Of a stretch of DNA of 19,906 nucleotides, positions 1 through 6,744 are shown piece by piece (position 1 is the stretch's first letter; each line of letters starts with the position of its first letter). Under the pieces are notes generated by a model that saw nothing but the letters and a program-made list of their open reading frames with translations, ran no database searches and was not told the DNA's origin. This DNA comes from DAOVDI01 sp965373045. Lineage in GTDB: Bacteria; Acidobacteriota; Aminicenantia; Aminicenantales; Aminicenantaceae. Made by a program: the position numbers and the translations under genes. The stretch is from assembly GCA_965373045.1 (NCBI GenBank), contig CBDVEQ010000020.1, positions 1 through 19,906 of the forward strand, read 5' to 3'.

Positions 1-1120
1 CCTTGTCTTTGAGGTAAAAATTAAAAAATGGAAGTTCGATCTCTTTTCTGAAATATTCCCCTGTTTTAACGTCAAAGCTAATGTTTCCCAGGCGGTCGCC
101 GGGCATGGATGCCCAGCCGCCGTGGCGCCAGGGACCTACCACAAGCGTGCTATTGTTATCGGGATTCTTTTTTTCAAGTGTATAGTAAATGCTCATAGGG
201 CCGTAAAAATCTTCGGCGTCGAACCAGCCGGCTACATTCAGGATGGGATGTTTTATATTTTCGAGATATTGAAGAACGTTTTGCTTTTTCCAGTAGTCGT
301 CATAATCCCCGTGTGTCATGTATTCGTTCCAGGTGGGGACACGATTGTGAAAATATCTGTTGTCAACATTTGCCACAGGACCCAGCTCAAGGAAGAATGA
401 ATATCCGTCAGGAGTACCGTAATCAAAACGGGCAGTGCCTTTTGTGCCTGGGCCGGACCTGACAGCCGCATTTCTGGACAGCCATCCGAAAGTGTACATC
501 AGGCGGAATGCGCCGTTGTGATGGAAATCATCTCCGATCCACATGTCTGATGGAGAAGCCTGTGGAGAGGATGCTTTCAGTGCCGGATGGGCATCGATCA
601 TTCCCATGACAGTCTGCCAACCAGGGTAGGAAATACCCCATTGACCGACCCGTCCGTTGTGAATGGGGATCTGTTTTAAGATCCACTCGATCGTGTCATA
701 GGTGTCGCTGCTCTCATCAGTATCCCTGTCGCTTTTTTTTACAGTTTTGTGCGGTTTCATGACGATGAATTCACCCTGGGATTTGAACTTTCCCCGGACA
801 TCCTGGTAAACAAAAATAAAGCCCTCCTCCGCGTATCCCTTTGCCGGACCCAGGCGGCGCTTGAAATTCTCCAGGCCGTAATTTCCAACCGAATAAGGTG
901 TTCGTAAAAGAAGGATGGGGTATTTTTTTGTCTGATCTTTTGGAGTATACACCTGGGTGAAGAGTTTGGTCCCGTCCCGCATGGGCACCATGTATTCAGC
1001 CTTAGTGTAATGGTTTTTTATGGAATAAACAGATTGGCCGGTTGTTGAATCCGTTGTGCCTGGAATCAACATCGATCCCAAAATCAAAATAAGGATAGCC
1101 AGTGACAGGTGTCTTCTCAT
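1..1120 (-). CDS. Exported CocE/X-Pro dipeptidyl-peptidase-like alpha/beta hydrolase (partial, C-terminus outside window)
   Basis: This gene reads leftward from an ATG at 1118-1120 and is open to the window edge (373 codons seen). The start is preceded by a strong ribosome binding site, GGAAGGAG, about 4 nt upstream. Residues 1-25 form a signal peptide (Arg-Arg, then a long hydrophobic stretch), so the enzyme should act outside the cytoplasm. The MVPMRDGTKL segment (residues 44-53) opens the peptidase S15/CocE fold. The nucleophile elbow GISYPG puts the serine at about residue 164; later GWFD supplies the acid and PWRHGGW the histidine, completing a Ser-Asp-His triad. Members of this family cleave acyl esters, amides or amino-acid esters such as cocaine, cephalosporin side chains and alpha-amino-acid esters. 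The substrate cannot be told here. The C-terminal jelly-roll domain typical of the family would lie beyond the window. The gene follows the small Lys/Arg-rich gene by 78 nt. Confidence 0.9.
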   Translation of the reverse strand, partial: MRRHLSLAILILILGSMLIPGTTDSTTGQSVYSIKNHYTKAEYMVPMRDGTKLFTQVYTPKDQTKKYPILLLRTPYSVGNYGLENFKRRLGPAKGYAEEGFIFVYQDVRGKFKSQGEFIVMKPHKTVKKSDRDTDESSDTYDTIEWILKQIPIHNGRVGQWGISYPGWQTVMGMIDAHPALKASSPQASPSDMWIGDDFHHNGAFRLMYTFGWLSRNAAVRSGPGTKGTARFDYGTPDGYSFFLELGPVANVDNRYFHNRVPTWNEYMTHGDYDDYWKKQNVLQYLENIKHPILNVAGWFDAEDFYGPMSIYYTLEKKNPDNNSTLVVGPWRHGGWASMPGDRLGNISFDVKTGEYFRKEIELPFFNFYLKDK

Positions 1121-1198
1121 GATCTCCTTCCTTCAATTAAGTCTGGATTATTAACAATAATTTTTGTCGAAACTGTTAATTTGGATATAAAGGACGAT

Positions 1199-1357
1199 TT
1201 ATTCTTCCTGAGAATCTTCTTGAGGAAGGTTTTCTTCATCCCCGGAAGGCAAACTCTCTTTCTCAAGGCGCCTCTTCAATTTTTCTTCCTGTTTTTTCTG
1301 GCGGGCCAGCTCCTTGCTTCTTTTTGCGCTCTTATAGGCTCTATTGCTTTTCCCCAT
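1199..1357 (-). CDS. Small Lys/Arg/Glu-rich hypothetical protein (52 aa)
   Basis: A complete short frame reads from an ATG at 1355-1357 to TAA at 1199-1201. A GAGGA ribosome binding site sits 6 nt upstream. The product begins MGKSNRAYKSAKRSKELARQ and continues as a highly charged, probably helical, basic segment (KKQEEKLKRR), ending in an acidic tail (EENLPQEDSQEE). Short proteins of this look (MGKxNxAxKxxKRxKELARQKK...) occur widely in Gram-negative bacteria as uncharacterised proteins; that resemblance is from memory. No membrane segment or cysteine motif is seen. It lies between the terminator of the RRM gene and the CocE gene. Charge pattern and neighbour suggest an RNA-associated role, but no function is assigned. 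Confidence 0.8.
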   Translation of the reverse strand: MGKSNRAYKSAKRSKELARQKKQEEKLKRRLEKESLPSGDEENLPQEDSQEE

Positions 1358-1410
1358 AATACATCCTCATTTTATATGGTTTTTTATCGGATCAAACCGC
1401 TTAAATCGGC

Positions 1411-1452
1411 GTATAATAAAAAGGGACGATCCAAAAGAACCGTCCCCTTTTG
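1411..1452 (-). terminator. Rho-independent terminator of the RRM protein gene
   Basis: Read on the minus strand, GGGACG pairs with CGTCCC (plus-strand arms 1441-1446 and 1423-1428), the stem extends inward through a G-T wobble and TTC/GGA-type pairs, and a T-rich tract (TTTTTATTATA) follows. It lies about 50 nt after the RRM stop codon. The plus-strand side also ends in a T-rich run, so the hairpin could work both ways. Confidence 0.75.
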
Positions 1453-1498
1453 TTTGTTTGTAGTTGTTTTTTTAAACTGCATCCCTTTATCGGGTAGA

Positions 1499-1786
1499 TC
1501 AGTAACCTCTGTTTCTCCCGAAACCTCCCTGCCTGGGCCGATCTTCTCTCGGTTTGGCCTCATTCACTTTGATAGCCCGTCCTTTAAAATCCGAGCCGTT
1601 CAAAGATTGGATGGCATTTTCAGCCTCTTCCTTGTTGGACATTTCAACAAAACCGAATCCTTTTGACTGGCCGCTGAATTTGTCCTTGATAATGGATGTG
1701 GTTTCCACGGTACCGTATGCCTCAAAAGCCGACTTGACGTCGTCCTCAGTGGCATTAAACGAAAGATTGCCTACATAGATATTCAT
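1499..1786 (-). CDS. RRM-domain RNA-binding protein with Gly/Arg-rich tail (95 aa)
   Basis: A complete single RNA-recognition motif. RNP2 is IYVGNL (residues 3-8) and RNP1 is KGFGFVEM (residues 42-49), with the aromatic residues that stack on single-stranded RNA in place. Residues 80-95 form a short Arg/Gly-rich tail (REDRPRQGGFGRNRGY), as in cyanobacterial and proteobacterial Rbp proteins, which are small cytoplasmic RNA binders often linked to cold or stress adaptation. The ATG at 1784-1786 has a clear ribosome binding site (AAAGGAG, 6-7 nt upstream). The stop is TGA and a terminator follows. The mRNA leader is predicted at about 120 nt, long for such a small gene and reminiscent of cold-regulated leaders. 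RNA targets cannot be inferred. Confidence 0.95.
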   Translation of the reverse strand: MNIYVGNLSFNATEDDVKSAFEAYGTVETTSIIKDKFSGQSKGFGFVEMSNKEEAENAIQSLNGSDFKGRAIKVNEAKPREDRPRQGGFGRNRGY

Positions 1787-1871
1787 ATTCGTCTCCTTTG
1801 ACGTAGAAAAGCGCGGCAGGCAGCCGAAACTTTCCTTTTTTAAATTTTGCGAAATAAAAGAGAGGAATATG

Positions 1872-1892
1872 AAACCGGTTTGGAAACGTTCC
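1872..1892. repeat. Two adjacent palindromes in the RRM-gene leader
   Basis: AAACCGGTTT (1872-1881) is a perfect 10-bp palindrome. It is directly followed by GGAAACGTTCC (1882-1892), arms GGAA/TTCC. Both lie in the predicted transcribed leader of the RRM gene, so they could be RNA hairpins or operator sites. No regulator can be named. Confidence 0.4.
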
Positions 1893-1907
1893 CCAATCCT
1901 TTTAAAT

Positions 1908-1943
1908 CAAACATATTATTGCATAAATCGTAGTATTCTGCAA
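1908..1943 (-). promoter_or_regulatory. Predicted promoter of the RRM gene
   Basis: On the minus strand TTGCAG (plus 1938-1943) and AATAAT (plus 1915-1920) are separated by exactly 17 nt, a good sigma70-type match. This predicts a start of transcription near 1908 and a leader of about 120 nt before the ATG. Confidence 0.55.
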
Positions 1944-1963
1944 GCAAAAATGTTCTGATTATA

Positions 1964-1993
1964 TTGACCCTGTTGTTTTGAGTGTGATATGAA
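1964..1993 (+). promoter_or_regulatory. Predicted promoter of the guaAb-led operon
   Basis: TTGACC (1964-1969) and a TATGAA -10-like element (1988-1993) are 18 nt apart. This predicts a transcript starting near 2000, which leaves about 60 nt of leader before the ATG at 2063 but almost none before the in-frame ATG at 2003. The -10 match is imperfect. Confidence 0.45.
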
Positions 1994-2062
1994 TATTTCA
2001 AAATGAAAATTAAAGTTCAAAAATGGATACAGGAAAGCAGCAGGAAATCCAAGGAGATCAAA

Positions 2063-3004
2063 ATGGATGTAAGTTATTTTATTGAAGAGAAGGTCAAAGA
2101 GATCAAAGAGATAGTCGGAGATGATATTGCCATTAACGCTTTATCGGGCGGAGTGGATAGTTCTGTTGTAGCCATATTGGCGCACAAAGCACTGGGGGAC
2201 AAGGTTAAGAATATTTTTCTCAATACAGGAATGATGAGACAGAATGAGCCTGAAACCATACAGGCAAGCTTTAAAAAGATCGGAATAACAGTCGAAGTAA
2301 AAGATGTGTCTGATCGATTTTTTACAGCCCTTAAGGGAGAAGAGGATGGAGAAGAGAAAAGGAAGATTTTTAGAGATACTTTTTATACGGTTTTAAGTGA
2401 AGCTGTAAAAGAAAGCGGAGCAAAATGTCTGCTGCAGGGAACGATAAAGCCTGATGTTGAGGAGACCCAGGCAGGAGTAAAAACGCAGCATAACATATTA
2501 TCGCAAATTGGGATCGATCCTGAAGAGCAGTATGGTTTTAAAACCATAGAGCCTCTTATTGATCTTGTAAAATGGGAGGTCCGTGAGGTCGCGCGGGAAT
2601 TGGGAATGCCTCAAACACGATTTAATACCATGCCTTTTTTAGGGCCCGGACTGACAGGAAGGGTGATCGGTGAGGTTAGCAGAGAAAGGATTGAAATAGT
2701 AAGGAAGGCAAACAATATTGTTGAAGAGGAACTCATGCCTCTTAAGCCGTTCCAATGTCTGGCTGTCTTGTTCAAGGATAGTGCCACCATGAAAGGGGAT
2801 GAAAATGCCCTGGGAAGGAATTACGGCAGTATAATCGCAGTGAGATGTGTTGAAAGCGAAGATGCAAGAACCGCAGAAATAACGGAAATTCCATATGATG
2901 TTTTAAAGAAAATTGTAAAGAGAATAACCACAGAAATTCCTGATGTGATAAAGGTAGTGTATGACATTACTCCAAAACCGCCGAGTACGATCGAGTATAT
3001 TTAA
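2063..3004 (+). CDS. guaAb: Stand-alone GMP synthase ATP-pyrophosphatase subunit (archaeal GuaAb type)
   Basis: The product (313 aa) is the ATP-pyrophosphatase plus dimerisation half of GMP synthase, which converts XMP to GMP using ATP and ammonia. The PP-loop SGGVDSS is at residues 28-34; later come QGTIKPDVEE, LGPGLTGRVIGEV and the C-terminal VVYDITPKPPSTIEY, which match the GuaA signature order. The N-terminal glutamine amidotransferase domain is absent, as in the two-subunit archaeal enzyme, and no GuaAa-like gene is in the window. Several conserved spots deviate: family KSHHNVGG is KTQHNILS, PFPGPGLA is PFLGPGLT, and the XMP-site loop reads ATMKGDENALGRNYG. The start at 2063 is chosen over the in-frame ATG at 2003 because AAGGAG (2051-2056) lies 6 nt before it and homologues begin MDxxxFxEEKVxEI. 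By eye the gene is more A-rich than the next ones, which may mean transfer. It leads the operon; its stop is 14 nt before the glycosidase. Confidence 0.85.
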   Translation: MDVSYFIEEKVKEIKEIVGDDIAINALSGGVDSSVVAILAHKALGDKVKNIFLNTGMMRQNEPETIQASFKKIGITVEVKDVSDRFFTALKGEEDGEEKRKIFRDTFYTVLSEAVKESGAKCLLQGTIKPDVEETQAGVKTQHNILSQIGIDPEEQYGFKTIEPLIDLVKWEVREVARELGMPQTRFNTMPFLGPGLTGRVIGEVSRERIEIVRKANNIVEEELMPLKPFQCLAVLFKDSATMKGDENALGRNYGSIIAVRCVESEDARTAEITEIPYDVLKKIVKRITTEIPDVIKVVYDITPKPPSTIEYI

Positions 3005-3018
3005 AAACCCTGATTATC

Positions 3019-4599
3019 ATGGAAAATTTAACTTCTATTAAAACCGGAAAAAAGGAATTTGACGAATTCTATCCTCGAATAAAGGCGTTTCTGCAGCAGG
3101 ATTCCCTGGATATGGAGATCGACGGGGAGAAGGTCCGCGGGTACCGTTCGCCAGACTCAAGAGCCATCTGGATACGTGACCACAGCGACATCCTTCGCGG
3201 CGCCAAGTACATCGAAAAGGACATGATAAGTGCTGTAGAACACTTTGCTGCTACTCAGGCAGCAAACGGCCGCATTTTTGATTATTTTACCACCTATCCG
3301 GACAAACTTCCCAGCCAGAGGGAGAACTGGACCAAATATGTGCGAGTCCCGGTGGAGGCTGACGTAGAATACAGGTTCATCAAAGCCGCCTATATTGCCT
3401 GGCAAGCGGCCGGAGACGACCAGTGGATCAAGGGTCTTTTGCCTCATATGGAAAAAGCGCTCCATTATGTGCTAACAGATCCACAACGCTGGGATGACCA
3501 GCATCAGCTTGTTAAAAGAGCCTATACTATCGACACCTGGGATTTCGCTTACACGGCCGGGGAAAACGACTGGCTGGAATTTCAGATCACGGATAATACC
3601 TTCTGGGGGATCATGCACGGCGATAACAGCGGATACTATGAGGCTTTCAGGATCATGGAGCTTCTCTATGATTTTTTTCAGAATTCGATCCGAGCCCAAT
3701 ACTGGCGTGAACAGGCAGAAGGGATCCGGTCGCGGATGAACCGTGTGTGCTGGAACGGACGGTTCTACACCCACTTTGTGAAATTGACTCCGGTCGATAT
3801 TCCTGGAGTTGAGGAAGAAGCTCAATTGAGTCTCAGCAATCCCATGGATATCAATCGCGGTACAGCTTCACATGAAAAAGCTGTTTGTATCCTTCATGAG
3901 TATAAAAAACGCCGGCAGGAAACCAAGGCCTTTGCAGAATGGTTTTCCATTGATCCTCCTTTTCCAACAGGTATTTTTGGAGACAAGAAACTGAAACCCG
4001 GTGCCTATATAAATGGCGGTATTTTGCCCCTTGTAGGAGGGGAACTGGCCAAGGCTGCTTTTAACCATGGGTTTGAAACGTATGGCGTGGATATTCTCAC
4101 ACAATATTATGAAAAAATCGCGGATTCAGGCGAGACTTTTCTCTGGTATTTTCCTGACGGTTCTCCTTCCAGTGTCGAGACCAGCACTAGTCCTGAGGCA
4201 ACCCCTACAGACGGGTGGGGCTCGAGCGCCATGCTCTATGCAATGATAGAGGGATTAGCCGGAGTCGAAGACCGGCTGAAGCTGTTTCGTAAAGTGCAAT
4301 TGTCTCCCCGCTGGCCGGCTGCCGGCGTGAATGAGGCGGAAGTACGGCTTCAATATGCTGCATCCGGAAGCTCGTTCGGCTATCTGTACAGAAGTGAAGA
4401 AAAGGAGATCGTTCTTGAGATTGAAGCAGACGAAGCGCTTGTTCAGTTCCATATTCTTCTTCCAGAAGGATTATCCGGGCAGAGCGTAAAGATAAACAAC
4501 AAAAAAGTTGATTTCATTAACACAGTAATCGAGCAAAGCGCCTATGTGGATTTCCGGACATCAATAAAAAAAGGTGCAGTCATAGAGATCCTCCTGTGA
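3019..4599 (+). CDS. Cytoplasmic (alpha/alpha)6-barrel glycoside hydrolase-like protein
   Basis: The 526-residue product has no signal peptide. It shows the aromatic- and acid-rich helical repeats of six-hairpin glycosidases (the GH15/GH63/GH65/MGH1-like clan). An early WIRDHSD motif (residues 51-57) resembles the W-x-RD segment of the active-site cleft. WDFAYTAGEND (about 174-184) and YINGGILPLVGGELAKAAF (330-348) follow, and SPEATPTDGWGSSAMLYAMIEG (391-412) is the usual late helix of the barrel. Residues about 430-526 look like a beta-sandwich tail (VQLSPRWP, then alternating strands). The exact family and catalytic acids cannot be assigned by eye. It probably releases a monosaccharide from an imported oligosaccharide or glycoside. 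The stop TGA overlaps the GTG start of the AGE epimerase by 4 nt (GTGA), indicating translational coupling. No strong ribosome binding site precedes its own ATG. Confidence 0.75.
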   Translation: MENLTSIKTGKKEFDEFYPRIKAFLQQDSLDMEIDGEKVRGYRSPDSRAIWIRDHSDILRGAKYIEKDMISAVEHFAATQAANGRIFDYFTTYPDKLPSQRENWTKYVRVPVEADVEYRFIKAAYIAWQAAGDDQWIKGLLPHMEKALHYVLTDPQRWDDQHQLVKRAYTIDTWDFAYTAGENDWLEFQITDNTFWGIMHGDNSGYYEAFRIMELLYDFFQNSIRAQYWREQAEGIRSRMNRVCWNGRFYTHFVKLTPVDIPGVEEEAQLSLSNPMDINRGTASHEKAVCILHEYKKRRQETKAFAEWFSIDPPFPTGIFGDKKLKPGAYINGGILPLVGGELAKAAFNHGFETYGVDILTQYYEKIADSGETFLWYFPDGSPSSVETSTSPEATPTDGWGSSAMLYAMIEGLAGVEDRLKLFRKVQLSPRWPAAGVNEAEVRLQYAASGSSFGYLYRSEEKEIVLEIEADEALVQFHILLPEGLSGQSVKINNKKVDFINTVIEQSAYVDFRTSIKKGAVIEILL

Positions 4600-5771
4600 A
4601 AGACAAAAATGAGATTATAGGGTTCTCCTGGTTTAAAAAACACTTCCAGGAAATCTGTTCACTCTTATATGAAAAAACAGTCACGAATGAAGGTTTGTTT
4701 CTTCCTTGGCGGGATTTTCGATGGGATCCTATTGGCAAGCATTACGGCACGCTCGTGTCACAAGCCCGGATGATCTACAATTTTGCTGAAGCTTATAAGA
4801 AAAGCCATGAAATGAAATATCTGGATGAAGTAAAAAAAGGATGCCGCTTCCTTCTTGACCGTTTCAAAGATCCGAAGAATGGCGGATATTTTTACAGCTG
4901 CGATGTCAAAGGAGATATCATTGATTCCAGAAAAGACAGCTACGGCCACGCCTTTGTGATCTTTGGCCTGTCTCATGCCGCAAAAGCTGCAAGAAACTCA
5001 GAATTCAAAGATGAAGCGCTTAAAACCTGGGAGTTCATGAAAAAGGTTCTCAGAGATGAGTATGGAGGACTATATACTAAGCTGTCCTGTGATTTTGAGG
5101 TTTTAGAAAAAAGGAGATCCCAAAATCCAATCATGCACTTATTTGAGGCGCTGCTCGCGCTGTCTGAGCTGGAGGGGATGGATCATATTCTGGAGGAAGC
5201 TGTTGATGTCGCAGATTTTATCCTGGACAGACTTGTCCGCCACAAAGATCACCATCTCCCCGAATATTATGACCAAGACTGGAATGAGCTTCCGGAAGAG
5301 CAGGGGGGAAACCTGGATGTGGGGCATGCTTTTGAATGGGCCTACCTTCTTTCATATGCGGTTGAGCGCGGTTTTCCTGAATCCTATCTCTGGCATGCAG
5401 AGAAATTTTTAGCCAATGGACTGGCCATAGGATTTGATCCCAAAGAAGGGGGGATCTTCTCTCCCGCTTCGCCGGATGGAAATTCAGTTCAAAAGATCAA
5501 AGGCTGGTGGGAACAGTGTGAAGCTGTGCGGACCATGATACATTTTGCTGTTGTGAGAGATAAGGACAGTCTTTGGGATCCGTTAAAAAAGACCATAGGC
5601 TTTATTCATAGTTCGATGATCGATCCTGAAAACAAAGGGTGGTACACTTTTCTTGCTGAAGGAGTGGATCACATGAACCAGGAAAAGATCATGCCTGGAA
5701 AGGTTTACTATCATACAATTGGTATGTGTTTGGAGATTTTTCGCCATTTCCCTCTTTTTGCTTTTGTGTGA
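4596..5771 (+). CDS. AGE-family sugar 2-epimerase / aldose-ketose isomerase
   Basis: The 391-residue protein belongs to the N-acylglucosamine 2-epimerase superfamily, an (alpha/alpha)6 barrel that includes renin-binding protein, mannose isomerase, YihS and cellobiose 2-epimerase. Recognisable landmarks are YGHAF (116-120), QNPIMHLFEALLAL (176-189), GHAFEWAYLL (243-252), WWEQCEA (304-310) and YYHTIGM (371-377). H244 and H373 occupy the positions of the two catalytic histidines that exchange the proton at C2. The NPxMHxxEAxLAL form is closer to mannose isomerase/AGE than to cellobiose epimerase. The start is GTG, fixed by the 4-nt overlap with the glycosidase stop; the nearby ATG at 4608 is out of frame. 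Coupling to the glycosidase suggests it handles the sugar that enzyme releases. Substrate unknown. Confidence 0.85.
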   Translation: MKDKNEIIGFSWFKKHFQEICSLLYEKTVTNEGLFLPWRDFRWDPIGKHYGTLVSQARMIYNFAEAYKKSHEMKYLDEVKKGCRFLLDRFKDPKNGGYFYSCDVKGDIIDSRKDSYGHAFVIFGLSHAAKAARNSEFKDEALKTWEFMKKVLRDEYGGLYTKLSCDFEVLEKRRSQNPIMHLFEALLALSELEGMDHILEEAVDVADFILDRLVRHKDHHLPEYYDQDWNELPEEQGGNLDVGHAFEWAYLLSYAVERGFPESYLWHAEKFLANGLAIGFDPKEGGIFSPASPDGNSVQKIKGWWEQCEAVRTMIHFAVVRDKDSLWDPLKKTIGFIHSSMIDPENKGWYTFLAEGVDHMNQEKIMPGKVYYHTIGMCLEIFRHFPLFAFV

Positions 5772-5784
5772 TTAAGCTATACTA

Positions 5785-6744
5785 ATGTGCATGAAGCGAA
5801 TAGCAATATTAACGCGCGATTGCGCTGGTATTAACACAGCGATCAGGGCTGTGGTCCGCACAGCATACCATTACGGCGTCGATGTGCTGGGTGTTGTCAA
5901 AGGGTATGAGGGACTTATCAATGGTGATTTTATTCCCCTGGACAGACGGTCTGTTTCCGGGATCCTCAATCTTGGAGGAAGTATTTTAAAGACAGCCCGG
6001 TCAAAGAGATTCAAGGACAAAGAGTTTCAAAAGATGGCTGTCCGGAATATCAGGGAAAACAGTATCGACGGCCTCATTGTGATCGGAGGAAACGGATCCC
6101 TGACTGGTGCCCATATTCTGGTTGAAAACTACGGCATCCCGACCATTGGAGTGCCGGCAACCATTGATAATGATATCAATGGAGTGGACCTTACTATCGG
6201 GGCGGATACTGCCGTCAATGTAGCGCTGGACGCCATTGACAAAATACGTGACACTGCCCTGAGCCTGGAGCGAATTTTTGTAGTCGAAGTGATGGGCCGG
6301 AACAGCGGCTACATCGCTCTTCAAGTTGCTCTGGCCGGAGGCTGCGAGGAAGTCCTGCTTCCTGAGCGGGAGCATGATATTGTTAAGATGAGCGAGGAGA
6401 TCAAGGCCGGAAATGCCATGGGCAAGGTGAGCTGGATCGTCATTGTAGCTGAGGGAAAAGCCAGAGCCAGTGTGATTGCGGAAACCATCACCGAGATCAC
6501 AGGGCTCGAAACCCGCGAGGCCGTGCTCGGGCACATCCAGAGGGGAGGAAGACCCACTGCTCTGGACCGCATTCTGGCTTCCAGGCTTGGAAGTTATGCT
6601 GTCGATCTTATTAAGGATGGAAAAACAGGCTTATGTGTTCATCTTGAGAATGACCATGAAGCCGCATTTCCTCTCAGCCAGGCGATCGAACCGAAAAAGG
6701 TTGATATTGAAGCCCAATACAGGCTGATTAAATTATTAACATGA
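5785..6744 (+). CDS. Phosphofructokinase (PfkA-fold) homologue with altered donor site
   Basis: The 319-residue product matches bacterial 6-phosphofructokinase along its whole length. The sugar-phosphate half is intact: TIDNDI with the catalytic Asp128, ERIFVVEVMGR (F6P-binding arginines), VAEG, and VLGHIQRGG near the C-terminus. The nucleotide half is not. The Gly-rich loop normally reading LTSGGDAPGMN is LTRDCAGIN, two residues shorter and without the glycine pair. GGDGS has become GGNGS (residues 101-105), losing the metal-binding aspartate (E. coli Asp103). The real reaction may therefore use another phosphoryl donor or substrate, or be lost. ATG 5785 is taken, but ATG 5791 (MKRIAIL) fits homologues better; neither has a clear ribosome binding site. 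It follows the AGE gene by 13 nt and overlaps the next gene by ATGA, so it belongs to the sugar cassette. Confidence 0.85.
   Translation: MCMKRIAILTRDCAGINTAIRAVVRTAYHYGVDVLGVVKGYEGLINGDFIPLDRRSVSGILNLGGSILKTARSKRFKDKEFQKMAVRNIRENSIDGLIVIGGNGSLTGAHILVENYGIPTIGVPATIDNDINGVDLTIGADTAVNVALDAIDKIRDTALSLERIFVVEVMGRNSGYIALQVALAGGCEEVLLPEREHDIVKMSEEIKAGNAMGKVSWIVIVAEGKARASVIAETITEITGLETREAVLGHIQRGGRPTALDRILASRLGSYAVDLIKDGKTGLCVHLENDHEAAFPLSQAIEPKKVDIEAQYRLIKLLT

Noticed and set aside
1109..1666. 185-codon plus-strand open frame
   Set aside because: It runs antisense across the RRM gene, its terminator and the small basic gene, all of which have better evidence.
6001..6534. 177-codon minus-strand open frame
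   Set aside because: Shadow of the PFK homologue, with no recognisable domain.
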